A stretch of 64,000 nt of DNA from Phycisphaeraceae bacterium (GTDB lineage Bacteria > Planctomycetota > Phycisphaerae > Phycisphaerales > SM1A02). The stretch covers positions 31,715-95,714 of the forward strand of contig JAHBWY010000010.1 of assembly GCA_019636735.1 (NCBI GenBank), read 5' to 3'. Below the pieces are notes generated by a model. That model was not told where the DNA came from. It did not search any database and saw only the letters and a program-made list of their open reading frames with translations. This document shows positions 8,752-16,271 of this stretch, one piece after another. Positions within the stretch are counted from its first letter, which is position 1, and each line of letters opens with the position of its first letter. The translations under genes were made by a program, and so were the position numbers.

Positions 8752-9783
8752 CTACTTCCGGTCCATGATGACGCGCCAGGTTCCGCCATCATCGATGGCT
8801 CGCCAGAGCGGAGCCGCGAGCCGATCCTTGTAGCCGCGGGCCTTCACCTGAAGCAGGAGCGTCTCTGAACTGGGCAGGCGAAGCTCGGGGGTGAACCCGT
8901 CGGCGTCGGTGGTGACCTCAAAGGCATGGGGACTCTCGGGGAGTCCATTCCTCAGGCGACCGAAGGTGACGGTGGCGCCAGAGATCGGGCGCCGCTTCTG
9001 GTCGAGAACGCGCATGCGCTGCGCCTTCCATTCAAGCGGCTGGATCCGCAACTCCACCGACGAGGTCTGGGCACCATTGAGGTCCACGAAGACATCGTCA
9101 TGATTCGCCAGGCGAGCCGTGTACCGGTTGCGAAAGCCCGACCAGGAGTCGAGGACGGCGCGGCCGGTGGCGTCGGTGAAGACGCGCTGCAATGGAGGAA
9201 ACCCCCACTCTGGCTCATCGCCGGGAAGGGGCAGGTAAAGGAAGGTCGACCCCAGCACCTCGCACCCCGCCACCGGTCTCCCCGAGTGATCGACGACGAA
9301 GACTTCAACCATGCCGCGCCGAAGCGGGCGCATGACCACGGGCACCTCGATCTTCGGCATCAGGTCATCCCAGAGCAGGATGCGCTGCCACGGCGCATCG
9401 GGATCGGGTTCGCTCGAGGCGTCCGCGCGGAGGGCCATGGCCGTCGGCATTCGACGAAAGACACCGACGGCGGTCGGCTCATACCCCTGTCTGAGGAAGG
9501 TCAGGTTGGTCGGGTTCGGTGGAATCGGCACCGTGGCTGTGCCGGTGAAGTCACTCTCGTGAGGCGGTCGTCGCGAAGGCAGCGGAGAGAAGATTGAGAC
9601 GCTGTGGCGATAGATGCGCACTCCCTCGAGCGGGAGTTGTGAATCGGTGTCAGCCACCTGGAAGGGAATGGGCTTTGCGCACCCTGATGCTGCGACTGTG
9701 GCGAGAAGCACTCCGATCACCGCGGCGACGCGAATGAGGCGAGCGGAGTCCCAACCCCAACCTGGCAGTCGGAGCTTGCGCAT
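8752..9783 (-). CDS. Predicted lipoprotein with carboxypeptidase-regulatory-like repeats
   Basis: A 343-residue protein with a basic N-terminus, a hydrophobic signal segment and a lipobox ending ASGC at C35, so it is probably lipid-anchored and exported. The mature part shows at least three short beta-type segments of the pattern (L/P)(V/I/L)xGxxV: QLPLEGVRIYRHS, GRPVAGCEVLGS and RRPISGATVTFGR. These resemble CarboxypepD_reg or Ig-like adhesive folds. No enzyme motif is seen. It is the last gene of the GTPase/ExbB-type operon, 59 bases after the ExbD-like gene. An alternative start at 9810 adds 9 residues. It could be the outer-membrane or periplasmic partner of that system; this is inferred from position only. 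Confidence 0.65.
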   Translation of the reverse strand: MRKLRLPGWGWDSARLIRVAAVIGVLLATVAASGCAKPIPFQVADTDSQLPLEGVRIYRHSVSIFSPLPSRRPPHESDFTGTATVPIPPNPTNLTFLRQGYEPTAVGVFRRMPTAMALRADASSEPDPDAPWQRILLWDDLMPKIEVPVVMRPLRRGMVEVFVVDHSGRPVAGCEVLGSTFLYLPLPGDEPEWGFPPLQRVFTDATGRAVLDSWSGFRNRYTARLANHDDVFVDLNGAQTSSVELRIQPLEWKAQRMRVLDQKRRPISGATVTFGRLRNGLPESPHAFEVTTDADGFTPELRLPSSETLLLQVKARGYKDRLAAPLWRAIDDGGTWRVIMDRK

Positions 9784-9842
9784 GCAAGTCGCAGGAACGG
9801 CACGATCCATCGGAAGGTTGTATCACCTTCGCCGGGTGAAGT

Positions 9843-10667
9843 TCACTGGATGCCCGACGCCCCGGCTTCAAGCGCCTTGCCCGTGGGCACGGGGAGTGGA
9901 TTGAGGTCATAGCCCGCTTCGACCAAGGTCCGTTCGAGCCGTTTGTAGGCCGCGAAGGCATCGTCCCAGACGCCGACCTCGAGCCGGTGCGTCGACGGCG
10001 CCGTTCCGCGAAGAAGCTCAGGAAGCGCCATGAGCGCCTGCTCGTTGGTCTCGATGGCGAAGATGTGGCGGCCGCCAGGGCGAATGGTCGTCTCGCCGGG
10101 TACCGGCTCGGCTCGCTCGACCCCCTGCGCGGAGACGAGGAGCAGCACGGGGCGCCGTTCATCCTGCCTGAAGCGGCTCAGTCGCACGAATGATGACGAT
10201 TGCCCGAGCGCGGCGGTGCGGCGCTCGACCTCCTGGCGCCGCGCTTCGAGACCGCGGGTTCTCGCGTCGGTCTCGCGCGTCAACCGTCGTGTGTCTCGCA
10301 GCGCGTCAGCCGCTTCCGCGGTCGCCTGAAGTGTTCGAGCCAACGCGTCACGCACCTCCTGGAGCTCCGCTTCAAGGGCGACCATGCGCGCGACGAGCTC
10401 GGGGTCACCCTGCGGCGGCAACTGTTCCAGCTCCGACTCAAGCGCGGCGAGACGCTCGAGCAACTCGGCCACCTGAGCCGCCTCCGAGCTTGGCACACGC
10501 GGCGTGGCCGGCGCCGGTGGCTTGGGCGGCGCAGCGAAGAGCACCACCATGAGCGCGATGAACATGATGACGCCAAGCGTGTTCGCCATCGCGTCGAGGA
10601 AGAGGTCGAAGGCATCCTCGACCATGTCCCAGCGGCGCCCTGCGGCGCGTCGTCGTCGTCGCGTCAT
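9843..10667 (-). CDS. ExbD/MotB-like membrane protein with coiled coil (second copy)
   Basis: A 274-residue protein. A very basic cytoplasmic N-terminus leads to one membrane segment (about 20-45) that opens with FLDAMANTLGVIMFIA, placing an Asp at the membrane entrance as in ExbD, TolR and MotB. A predicted coiled coil spans about 60-150. The compact C-terminal domain (about 155-274) has alternating beta/alpha character. The upstream neighbour has the same plan and the related segment FQDIMAAVTGVMILI. Its start overlaps the stop of that neighbour by 4 bases. A stator-type role is inferred from topology and the adjacent ExbB-like gene; overall similarity to named families is weak. Confidence 0.6.
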   Translation of the reverse strand: MTRRRRRAAGRRWDMVEDAFDLFLDAMANTLGVIMFIALMVVLFAAPPKPPAPATPRVPSSEAAQVAELLERLAALESELEQLPPQGDPELVARMVALEAELQEVRDALARTLQATAEAADALRDTRRLTRETDARTRGLEARRQEVERRTAALGQSSSFVRLSRFRQDERRPVLLLVSAQGVERAEPVPGETTIRPGGRHIFAIETNEQALMALPELLRGTAPSTHRLEVGVWDDAFAAYKRLERTLVEAGYDLNPLPVPTGKALEAGASGIQ

Positions 10668-11500
10668 GGCAGCGGCTCCAGCTTCGGCGGATCGAAGAAG
10701 CCACCCTCGGCGGCATCCCAGAGTTGCCAGCCGACCTCCCAGCCGAGCGTGAAGGCGTTGTCGCGAAGCGAGAGCCCCTCTTCGAGGGCGTCCTGTCGAA
10801 TGACCACGATCAACTGGTGGGTCTGCGGGGAGCGAGTCCCGAGCAGACGCAAGAGCGACTCGATCGATGGCGCCCGGCCTCGCTCCTCGGAGATGAGCGT
10901 CATGGTGCCGTGCTCATCGAAGCCTCCGAGTGCAAGACCATCGGGTCGTGCCTCAACAAGGAGAGGCGTCTTCTCGTAGCGCTCACCGGGAAGGAAGCGC
11001 ACGCGAGTTCGGCGCGATTCGCGATCGAGGCGCTCGAGCGCAACTTCGAGCGACGCGGCGGCCACGGTCTCGGCGCGGTGGGCCGCATCGAGCTCCTGGT
11101 TCGCTCGCTCGCGCGCCTCCTCGACACGGACCAGGCGGGCGCGCGCCTCGTTTTCCACCTGGGAGAGTGCGGCAAGCTGCGCCTCGAGGGCCTCGATCGT
11201 CGAGCGCTCGACCACAGGAGTCGCTCGCCGCGTCGCGATCTGCGCCTCAAGTTCCGCGACGGCCTGCTGTGCAATCTCGCGCGCCATGGTTGGCGCGTCC
11301 ACTTCATCGTCGAGCTTGGGAGCCGGCGGGACCTCAGGCGCCTGCGGCGCGGGCTGCTCGCGGAGGATCTCGTCGGCGAGAGGTTCGAGCGCGAGCAACA
11401 GCGTGATCAGGATCATGACTCCGGTGACGGCGGCCATGATGTCCTGAAATGAGAAGAGCGAGATGGGCGGCGATTGATTCGCGGCGGCGCGGCGCGACAT
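10664..11500 (-). CDS. ExbD/MotB-like membrane protein with coiled coil (first copy)
   Basis: A 278-residue protein with a short N-terminus, one membrane segment beginning FQDIMAAVTGVMILI (Asp at the entrance, about residue 21), a long acidic/Arg-rich coiled coil (about 55-190) and a C-terminal domain of about 90 residues. The ATG at 11500 leaves a 6-base gap after the ExbB-like gene; a TTG at 11506 is the alternative. The C-terminal part does not show an OmpA peptidoglycan-binding motif that I can recognise, so it differs from classical MotB or ZorB. Pairing with the ExbB-like channel suggests a proton- or sodium-driven complex. Confidence 0.6.
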   Translation of the reverse strand: MSRRAAANQSPPISLFSFQDIMAAVTGVMILITLLLALEPLADEILREQPAPQAPEVPPAPKLDDEVDAPTMAREIAQQAVAELEAQIATRRATPVVERSTIEALEAQLAALSQVENEARARLVRVEEARERANQELDAAHRAETVAAASLEVALERLDRESRRTRVRFLPGERYEKTPLLVEARPDGLALGGFDEHGTMTLISEERGRAPSIESLLRLLGTRSPQTHQLIVVIRQDALEEGLSLRDNAFTLGWEVGWQLWDAAEGGFFDPPKLEPLP

Positions 11501-11506
11501 GGGCAA

Positions 11507-12484
11507 TCACAGGTCGGTGAGCTTCAGCCGGCTGATGACATGGTCATTGCAATACTGTGTGCAGCCGTCGAGGAGATCCTCTTCGCGACGATAGACGAAG
11601 GTGGTGATGAGCTGAATGGCAACCGCGACGAGCAGCGCGACGAGAGTCGTCTCGAAGGCGGTGCGCAGGCCGAGGACGACGGGTGTCAGGCGATCGCGAA
11701 GCGATGCGGCATCGGCCCCCTCCGGCCTCTCAAGGACCCCTTGGAAGCTACCGATCGCCTCGGAGAGTCCGATGACCGTGCCGATGAAGCCGAGCACGGG
11801 AATCACCCAGATGAGCGCGCGGATGGAGGTGTAGCTCGACTGCACGGCGCTGGCATCCGCGTCGGCCTGACTCTCCAGCACGGCGCCGACATCGCGCACC
11901 TCACCGATGTTGCCGAGATTGGAGAGCGCCATGTTCAGCCGATTGAAGAGCAGGAACTCACGCGGGCGGTCGCATCGAGCTCGAATCGACTGGAGTACTT
12001 CCTGGGCCGTCGCCGGACTCAGAACGAAGTCGGCGCGGTTGGGGAAGAGATCTTCAAGCTTCAGCGCTCGCTCCTGAATGCGCGTCTTGTTGAGCTTGTT
12101 GGCGAGCATCAGGACGCACCAGAGGCCAAGGAACATCACGACGCCGTTGGTCCAGCTCTGAAACATGACGCGCGTGAGAGGCCATTCGGGAACCATGCTC
12201 AGCCCCCAGAGGCCGAGCGAGGTCAGGAGGGCCGACACCGTGAACCAGAGCGCTCCGCTCGGCCGCGTGTATCGACCAGTGGAGAAGCCAATCCACGACT
12301 CGATGTCACCGCTTGAAGCGTCAAGTCGTCGGCCGTCATCGTGGTCGCTCCACTCCCCGTCGAGCCGATCCGTGAGATTCTCCGAGGTGATCGAGCTCGT
12401 GCCGGACGGCGGCGAGACCTCGCCGCGGCGTGGCGTGCGAGGTTCCGTGGGCGGCATGTCGAAGGGGTCATCGCGATCGGTCAT
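11507..12484 (-). CDS. MotA/TolQ/ExbB-like proton channel protein
   Basis: A 325-residue membrane protein. Two hydrophobic segments lie at about 75-95 and 110-130. A long cytoplasmic stretch follows, then two C-terminal membrane helices with IWVIPVLGFIGTVIGLSEAI and FETTLVALLVAVAIQLITT, which carry the Gly/Thr pattern of the MotA_ExbB domain. This family forms the pentameric channel around ExbD/MotB helices and converts ion flow into motion or force. The ATG overlaps the previous stop (TGATG), indicating coupled translation. The N-terminal 65 residues are acidic and Pro-rich. Confidence 0.8.
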   Translation of the reverse strand: MTDRDDPFDMPPTEPRTPRRGEVSPPSGTSSITSENLTDRLDGEWSDHDDGRRLDASSGDIESWIGFSTGRYTRPSGALWFTVSALLTSLGLWGLSMVPEWPLTRVMFQSWTNGVVMFLGLWCVLMLANKLNKTRIQERALKLEDLFPNRADFVLSPATAQEVLQSIRARCDRPREFLLFNRLNMALSNLGNIGEVRDVGAVLESQADADASAVQSSYTSIRALIWVIPVLGFIGTVIGLSEAIGSFQGVLERPEGADAASLRDRLTPVVLGLRTAFETTLVALLVAVAIQLITTFVYRREEDLLDGCTQYCNDHVISRLKLTDL

Positions 12485-13320
12485 CAGGTGTCTCCGGTCG
12501 ATCGAGGCATGGCCGTTCGCGGGGCTGGCACGGCCGCCAAGAGCGCGGCGAGTGCCGCAGTTGAAGTGATCAGAAGCATGACGACTCGTGCCGAGAGCAT
12601 CGCGTCGCTTCGAGTTGCTCCCCCGAGCAGCGCAAGACAGTGCACGAGCCCGGTCAGGGTGGCGAGGATGACCGCGGTTGCACCAAGTGTTCGCCGGCGC
12701 TGTAGAGCGCGGCGGTCGCCCGTGTCAGCGTGCAGCGCGATGACGACGATGGCGAGCGGCGCGAGGGCGGCGCAGATGAGACCGAGACTCGTGAGGACGG
12801 TGCCCCCGGAGAACGAGGTGAGCAGCAGGGTCATCGCCCCTATCGACAGCGCCGCCGCAGCCATGCCGAGCGTCCACCACGGCATCCATGGTGCCCGTCG
12901 CCATGCACCGGGACCGGCCAGCTCGGCGGCAGGCCCGATCAGCATCATGGCCATGACGACCAGCATCACAGCTCCGCGCGGGGCGGACAGCGCCCAGATC
13001 GCGGCGGCGAGCATGGTCAGCGCGGCTCCGGAAACGGCCATCCTTCGCCCGGTTCGATCGAACGACGCTCGAACGAGCAGCGGCACCGCGATGATGGCCA
13101 CGGCGCCGCCAAGGATTGATGCCGCGTCGCCACTCCACCACCAGATGAGCGAGCCTGCGCGACGCCCTTCGGGCAGAATGAGCGCGGCGATGCACGCGAC
13201 GCCAGCAATCACCAGCAGGGAGTGGGTGCGGTCAAGGTTTGTAGGCCCGCGAGCTGAGGACGACGGCACCGCACGCGGAGGGTCGGTCGTGCCGCGCCCC
13301 ATGGGAACCGACGCATTCAA
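12484..13320 (-). CDS. Polytopic membrane protein in the GTPase/ExbB operon
   Basis: A 278-residue protein with about seven or eight strongly hydrophobic helices (residues 30-265), a Pro/Ser/Arg-rich N-terminus and no motif I recognise. The predicted TTG start at 13320 overlaps the previous stop by 4 bases; an ATG at 13302 would shorten it by 6 residues. Its tight placement between the 984-residue coiled-coil protein and the ExbB-like channel suggests it is a membrane component of the same complex. Function unknown. Confidence 0.65.
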   Translation of the reverse strand: MNASVPMGRGTTDPPRAVPSSSARGPTNLDRTHSLLVIAGVACIAALILPEGRRAGSLIWWWSGDAASILGGAVAIIAVPLLVRASFDRTGRRMAVSGAALTMLAAAIWALSAPRGAVMLVVMAMMLIGPAAELAGPGAWRRAPWMPWWTLGMAAAALSIGAMTLLLTSFSGGTVLTSLGLICAALAPLAIVVIALHADTGDRRALQRRRTLGATAVILATLTGLVHCLALLGGATRSDAMLSARVVMLLITSTAALAALLAAVPAPRTAMPRSTGDT

Positions 13321-16271
13321 CGCGGTGGTCCCTGGTCGGAGGGCGCTGAAGGCGCGGGGTTCGCCGAGGCGGAGGGCATCTGCGAGAGAGATCGCTGGAA
13401 GAGCAGCGTGCCCGAGGGGAGATCGCCAAGCGACTTGAGCGAGAGCTCCGGAAGCAGGGCCGCATTGACGGAGCCGACTTCGGTAATCGCCATCGCGCCG
13501 CTGCGGCTCACCACCGCGAAGAGCGGGCCCGGTGCGAGACGCTCACCGGGCTGAAGCGTTGCTGACTCCGCAGTGCGGAGAAGGATGCCCACTGGTTCGA
13601 AGGCCTCAAGGAGGTTCTGTTCAGCCTGCCGAGTCTCCTGGTGCCAGCGTTCGCGCCACCGATCCGACTCGATGATCCGCGGCAGCGCCGCGGCTGCCTC
13701 CCGCGAACGATCGCGCGCGTCGGAGATGCGCGGATCAAGCCACGATGCGTTGGCGGGCTGGAAGGTCACCAATCGACGCTCCGCCTCGTCGATGCTTCCC
13801 GCGAGACCCGGGAGCGCACGGGAGACTTGTCGCAGCAGTCCCACCAGTAACTCGGTTCGGACCAGGGCGTCGATGTCCGTGCTGTCACGAACGCGCCCCA
13901 TGACCGTGAAGGCGCCATCAAAACCCCCGAACGCGCCGGCCCGAAGATCGGCTCGATACTGCGTCGCGAAGCGCCGCTGCGGGCTGTCACCATCGAAGAC
14001 GATGTCGCGCGGATTGATTCGAAGGAACTCGGTCTCAAAGAGACCGCGCGCCGGATCTCGAAGACCGCGAACGACTCGGTAGACGCGATGATCTTCGGTG
14101 GCCGGCGTCGGCGGACTCTGCTCCTCGTAGTAGTAGCGCTCGCCGTTGCGAAGCTCGACCATGCGCAATGCGAAGAGTGGACTTCCATCGAGCACGCCGG
14201 AGAACCATCGTCTCCAGTCCCCCTGCGGATTGAGCCATTGCAGGGCGCCCTCCGCAGCGGACGCATGGGCGGACTGGGGATGGGCGTCGATGTAGGCGCG
14301 CAAGCGGCGTCGCGCTTCGGCGCGTTCATCTTCGCCACCGGTCCGCAGGAGACCTCGTGCCGAGGCGGCGGCGGCAGGCCACGCCATCGCCGCCTCCCAC
14401 ATGCGACGGTCCATCGACGCCACTCGGAATCCATCGGCGTGAACCGAATCGGGGAAGCGCTCGCTGAACCGGTCCATCGCCATGGCCAGTTCGGAGGGTC
14501 GATCAACCAGCGGGCGAAGCTGTTCGAGTGCCTGTGACTCCTCGGCAAGGCGCCTCGCGAGAGCGACCTGCTCCTTCGCCACTCGTTCGATGGTGTCGAG
14601 GCGCAGACGAACAGGCCCCGTTCGCGCCCGCGCTGCCATGGAGAGTTCTGGCAACGACTCGATGGCCTCGACCCTCGCGAGGAGTTGCGCGACCCGAGTG
14701 GCAACTGTCTCGGGCGACTGCGGCGCCGAACTGGCGAGAAGATCGACTTCGCGCTCGAGCTGCGTGAGCGACTCCGCAAACGCAGCGTCAGCCTGACGGC
14801 GGCGCTCGACCATGGCCCTTGCCCGCATCAACTGCCACTGCTCGAGTGCGGCCCGATGCTCCGGCGTGCGCGACAGTTGCTCCAGTGTCTCGACTCGTCG
14901 CAGATCGGCATCAGGTGAGGCGGGATCACCAAGGGCTTCCAACTGCTGAGCAAAGGCTTCGTCGCGCCGCACGATGGCGGCGGCGGCGGCGGCAATGCGG
15001 GCCGACGCGACCTGGAGCGAAGGATGATCGGCGAGCGTCGGCTCACTCTCCCGCTTCTCCGCAAGCACGCGCCGGGCTCCATCGAGGTCATCCTGGGAGA
15101 GCCGCTCGCCCACGGTCAGCAGCAGCTTCTCTCCCGCAATGTTGCGCGCGTGTCGATCAAGCATCGTCTTGGCGGCGAGGCCGAGGAAGGCGGCGAGGAA
15201 GAGTCCGGCGGCGATGAGCAGCGTGCGCCGTCGCGCCCGCGCGCGTCGCAACGCGCCGATTCGCCGCCTCGCTGCGGTTCCGAGCGCGGTGGATGGCGGT
15301 TCGGGACCGGCCGACACTCGTGCGTAGAGCGAGGACAGTTCATCGAGCGTGATGGTGGGAGACTCGACTGCGGCCGCAAGCTCGGCGAGGCGGTTCCGGT
15401 GCTCAACGAGGCGCTGCGCCGTTTCCTGGCGCTCGTGGATCCACTCAAGCACGGGTTGAAGGCTCTGTGTGAGATCCTGAGGCAACTCCACGCCACTGTC
15501 AGCGAGGAAGGCTCGAAGCGCTTCCCACTCGCGCAGGTGACCCTGCGCGGCATCGATCGACTCCGCCATGTACTCCTGATGCAGACGATCGACAACGATG
15601 CGGGCTCGTTCAAGGGCGGAACGCCCCGAAAGCTCTCGGATGCGGCGACGCAAGATGACCGCGGTCTCATGGGCTGGCGCCTGAAGCCACTCGCCGGCCT
15701 CGATCCACGCCACGACGCTCTCGACGCGATCGAGTTCCCACAGGGCGAGCGCCCGTTCGCACGCCTCGTTGGCCTCGCGAAGTGCAGCCTGCTCAAGTGC
15801 CGGCGCCAGTTCAAGCCAGGTTGGATTGATTGGATCGACGGCACGCAATCGCCGAAGCTGATCGAGGCGCTCGGTCGCCGGCGCACGACCAAGATTGAGC
15901 TTGCGCCAGCGCGCGAGCAAGTCTCGCAAGGGCTCGAGTTGCACGAAGCACTCGCGCAGTCGATCAAGCGACTGCACCGGCAATTCCGGCGGCTGAGGGA
16001 GGCCCTCCCGCTTACAGAAGTTCCTCCAGATCGACATCGCCGGATCGCGCGCTGATTCGGCAACCTCGAAGACCGAAGGCGACGCCTCGGCGAGCGCCAT
16101 GGCCTCAGTGCGGAGACCGCGCCTCGCCCACTCCCCTGCGCGCTCGATGCGACGAATGCAATCTTCCACCACTTCGCACCAGCGCTGCGCCAAGGCCTGA
16201 AGTTCAGCACCGCTCGCCGTGCGTCCCTGGGCGTAGGTTCTCAGCCGTGCGGTGAAGTCGGCGATGTTCAT
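13317..16271 (-). CDS. Large single-pass membrane protein with long helical regions
   Basis: A 984-residue protein. The N-terminal 340 residues or so are helical, rich in Arg, Glu, Leu and Trp, and presumably cytoplasmic. One membrane helix (about 348-370, LLIAAGLFLAAFLGLAAKT) follows an Arg-rich stretch. Residues of about 380-650 are Ala/Glu/Arg-rich and probably coiled coil. The last 300 residues or so contain folded segments with many Trp and Tyr. No enzymatic motif is visible. It overlaps the genes on both sides by 4 bases. The topology of a cytoplasmic helical domain, a helix and an extracytoplasmic coil parallels the GAP1 protein upstream and the ExbD-like proteins downstream. A scaffold role is inferred. 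Confidence 0.7.
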   Translation of the reverse strand: MNIADFTARLRTYAQGRTASGAELQALAQRWCEVVEDCIRRIERAGEWARRGLRTEAMALAEASPSVFEVAESARDPAMSIWRNFCKREGLPQPPELPVQSLDRLRECFVQLEPLRDLLARWRKLNLGRAPATERLDQLRRLRAVDPINPTWLELAPALEQAALREANEACERALALWELDRVESVVAWIEAGEWLQAPAHETAVILRRRIRELSGRSALERARIVVDRLHQEYMAESIDAAQGHLREWEALRAFLADSGVELPQDLTQSLQPVLEWIHERQETAQRLVEHRNRLAELAAAVESPTITLDELSSLYARVSAGPEPPSTALGTAARRRIGALRRARARRRTLLIAAGLFLAAFLGLAAKTMLDRHARNIAGEKLLLTVGERLSQDDLDGARRVLAEKRESEPTLADHPSLQVASARIAAAAAAIVRRDEAFAQQLEALGDPASPDADLRRVETLEQLSRTPEHRAALEQWQLMRARAMVERRRQADAAFAESLTQLEREVDLLASSAPQSPETVATRVAQLLARVEAIESLPELSMAARARTGPVRLRLDTIERVAKEQVALARRLAEESQALEQLRPLVDRPSELAMAMDRFSERFPDSVHADGFRVASMDRRMWEAAMAWPAAAASARGLLRTGGEDERAEARRRLRAYIDAHPQSAHASAAEGALQWLNPQGDWRRWFSGVLDGSPLFALRMVELRNGERYYYEEQSPPTPATEDHRVYRVVRGLRDPARGLFETEFLRINPRDIVFDGDSPQRRFATQYRADLRAGAFGGFDGAFTVMGRVRDSTDIDALVRTELLVGLLRQVSRALPGLAGSIDEAERRLVTFQPANASWLDPRISDARDRSREAAAALPRIIESDRWRERWHQETRQAEQNLLEAFEPVGILLRTAESATLQPGERLAPGPLFAVVSRSGAMAITEVGSVNAALLPELSLKSLGDLPSGTLLFQRSLSQMPSASANPAPSAPSDQGPPR

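Noticed and set aside
8752..12484. Reading the ExbB/ExbD-type genes as a classical Zorya defence locus
   Set aside because: There is no helicase (ZorD) or ZorC/E-like gene and no OmpA-like peptidoglycan motif in the ExbD-like proteins; the partners are a GTPase and GAP1 instead.
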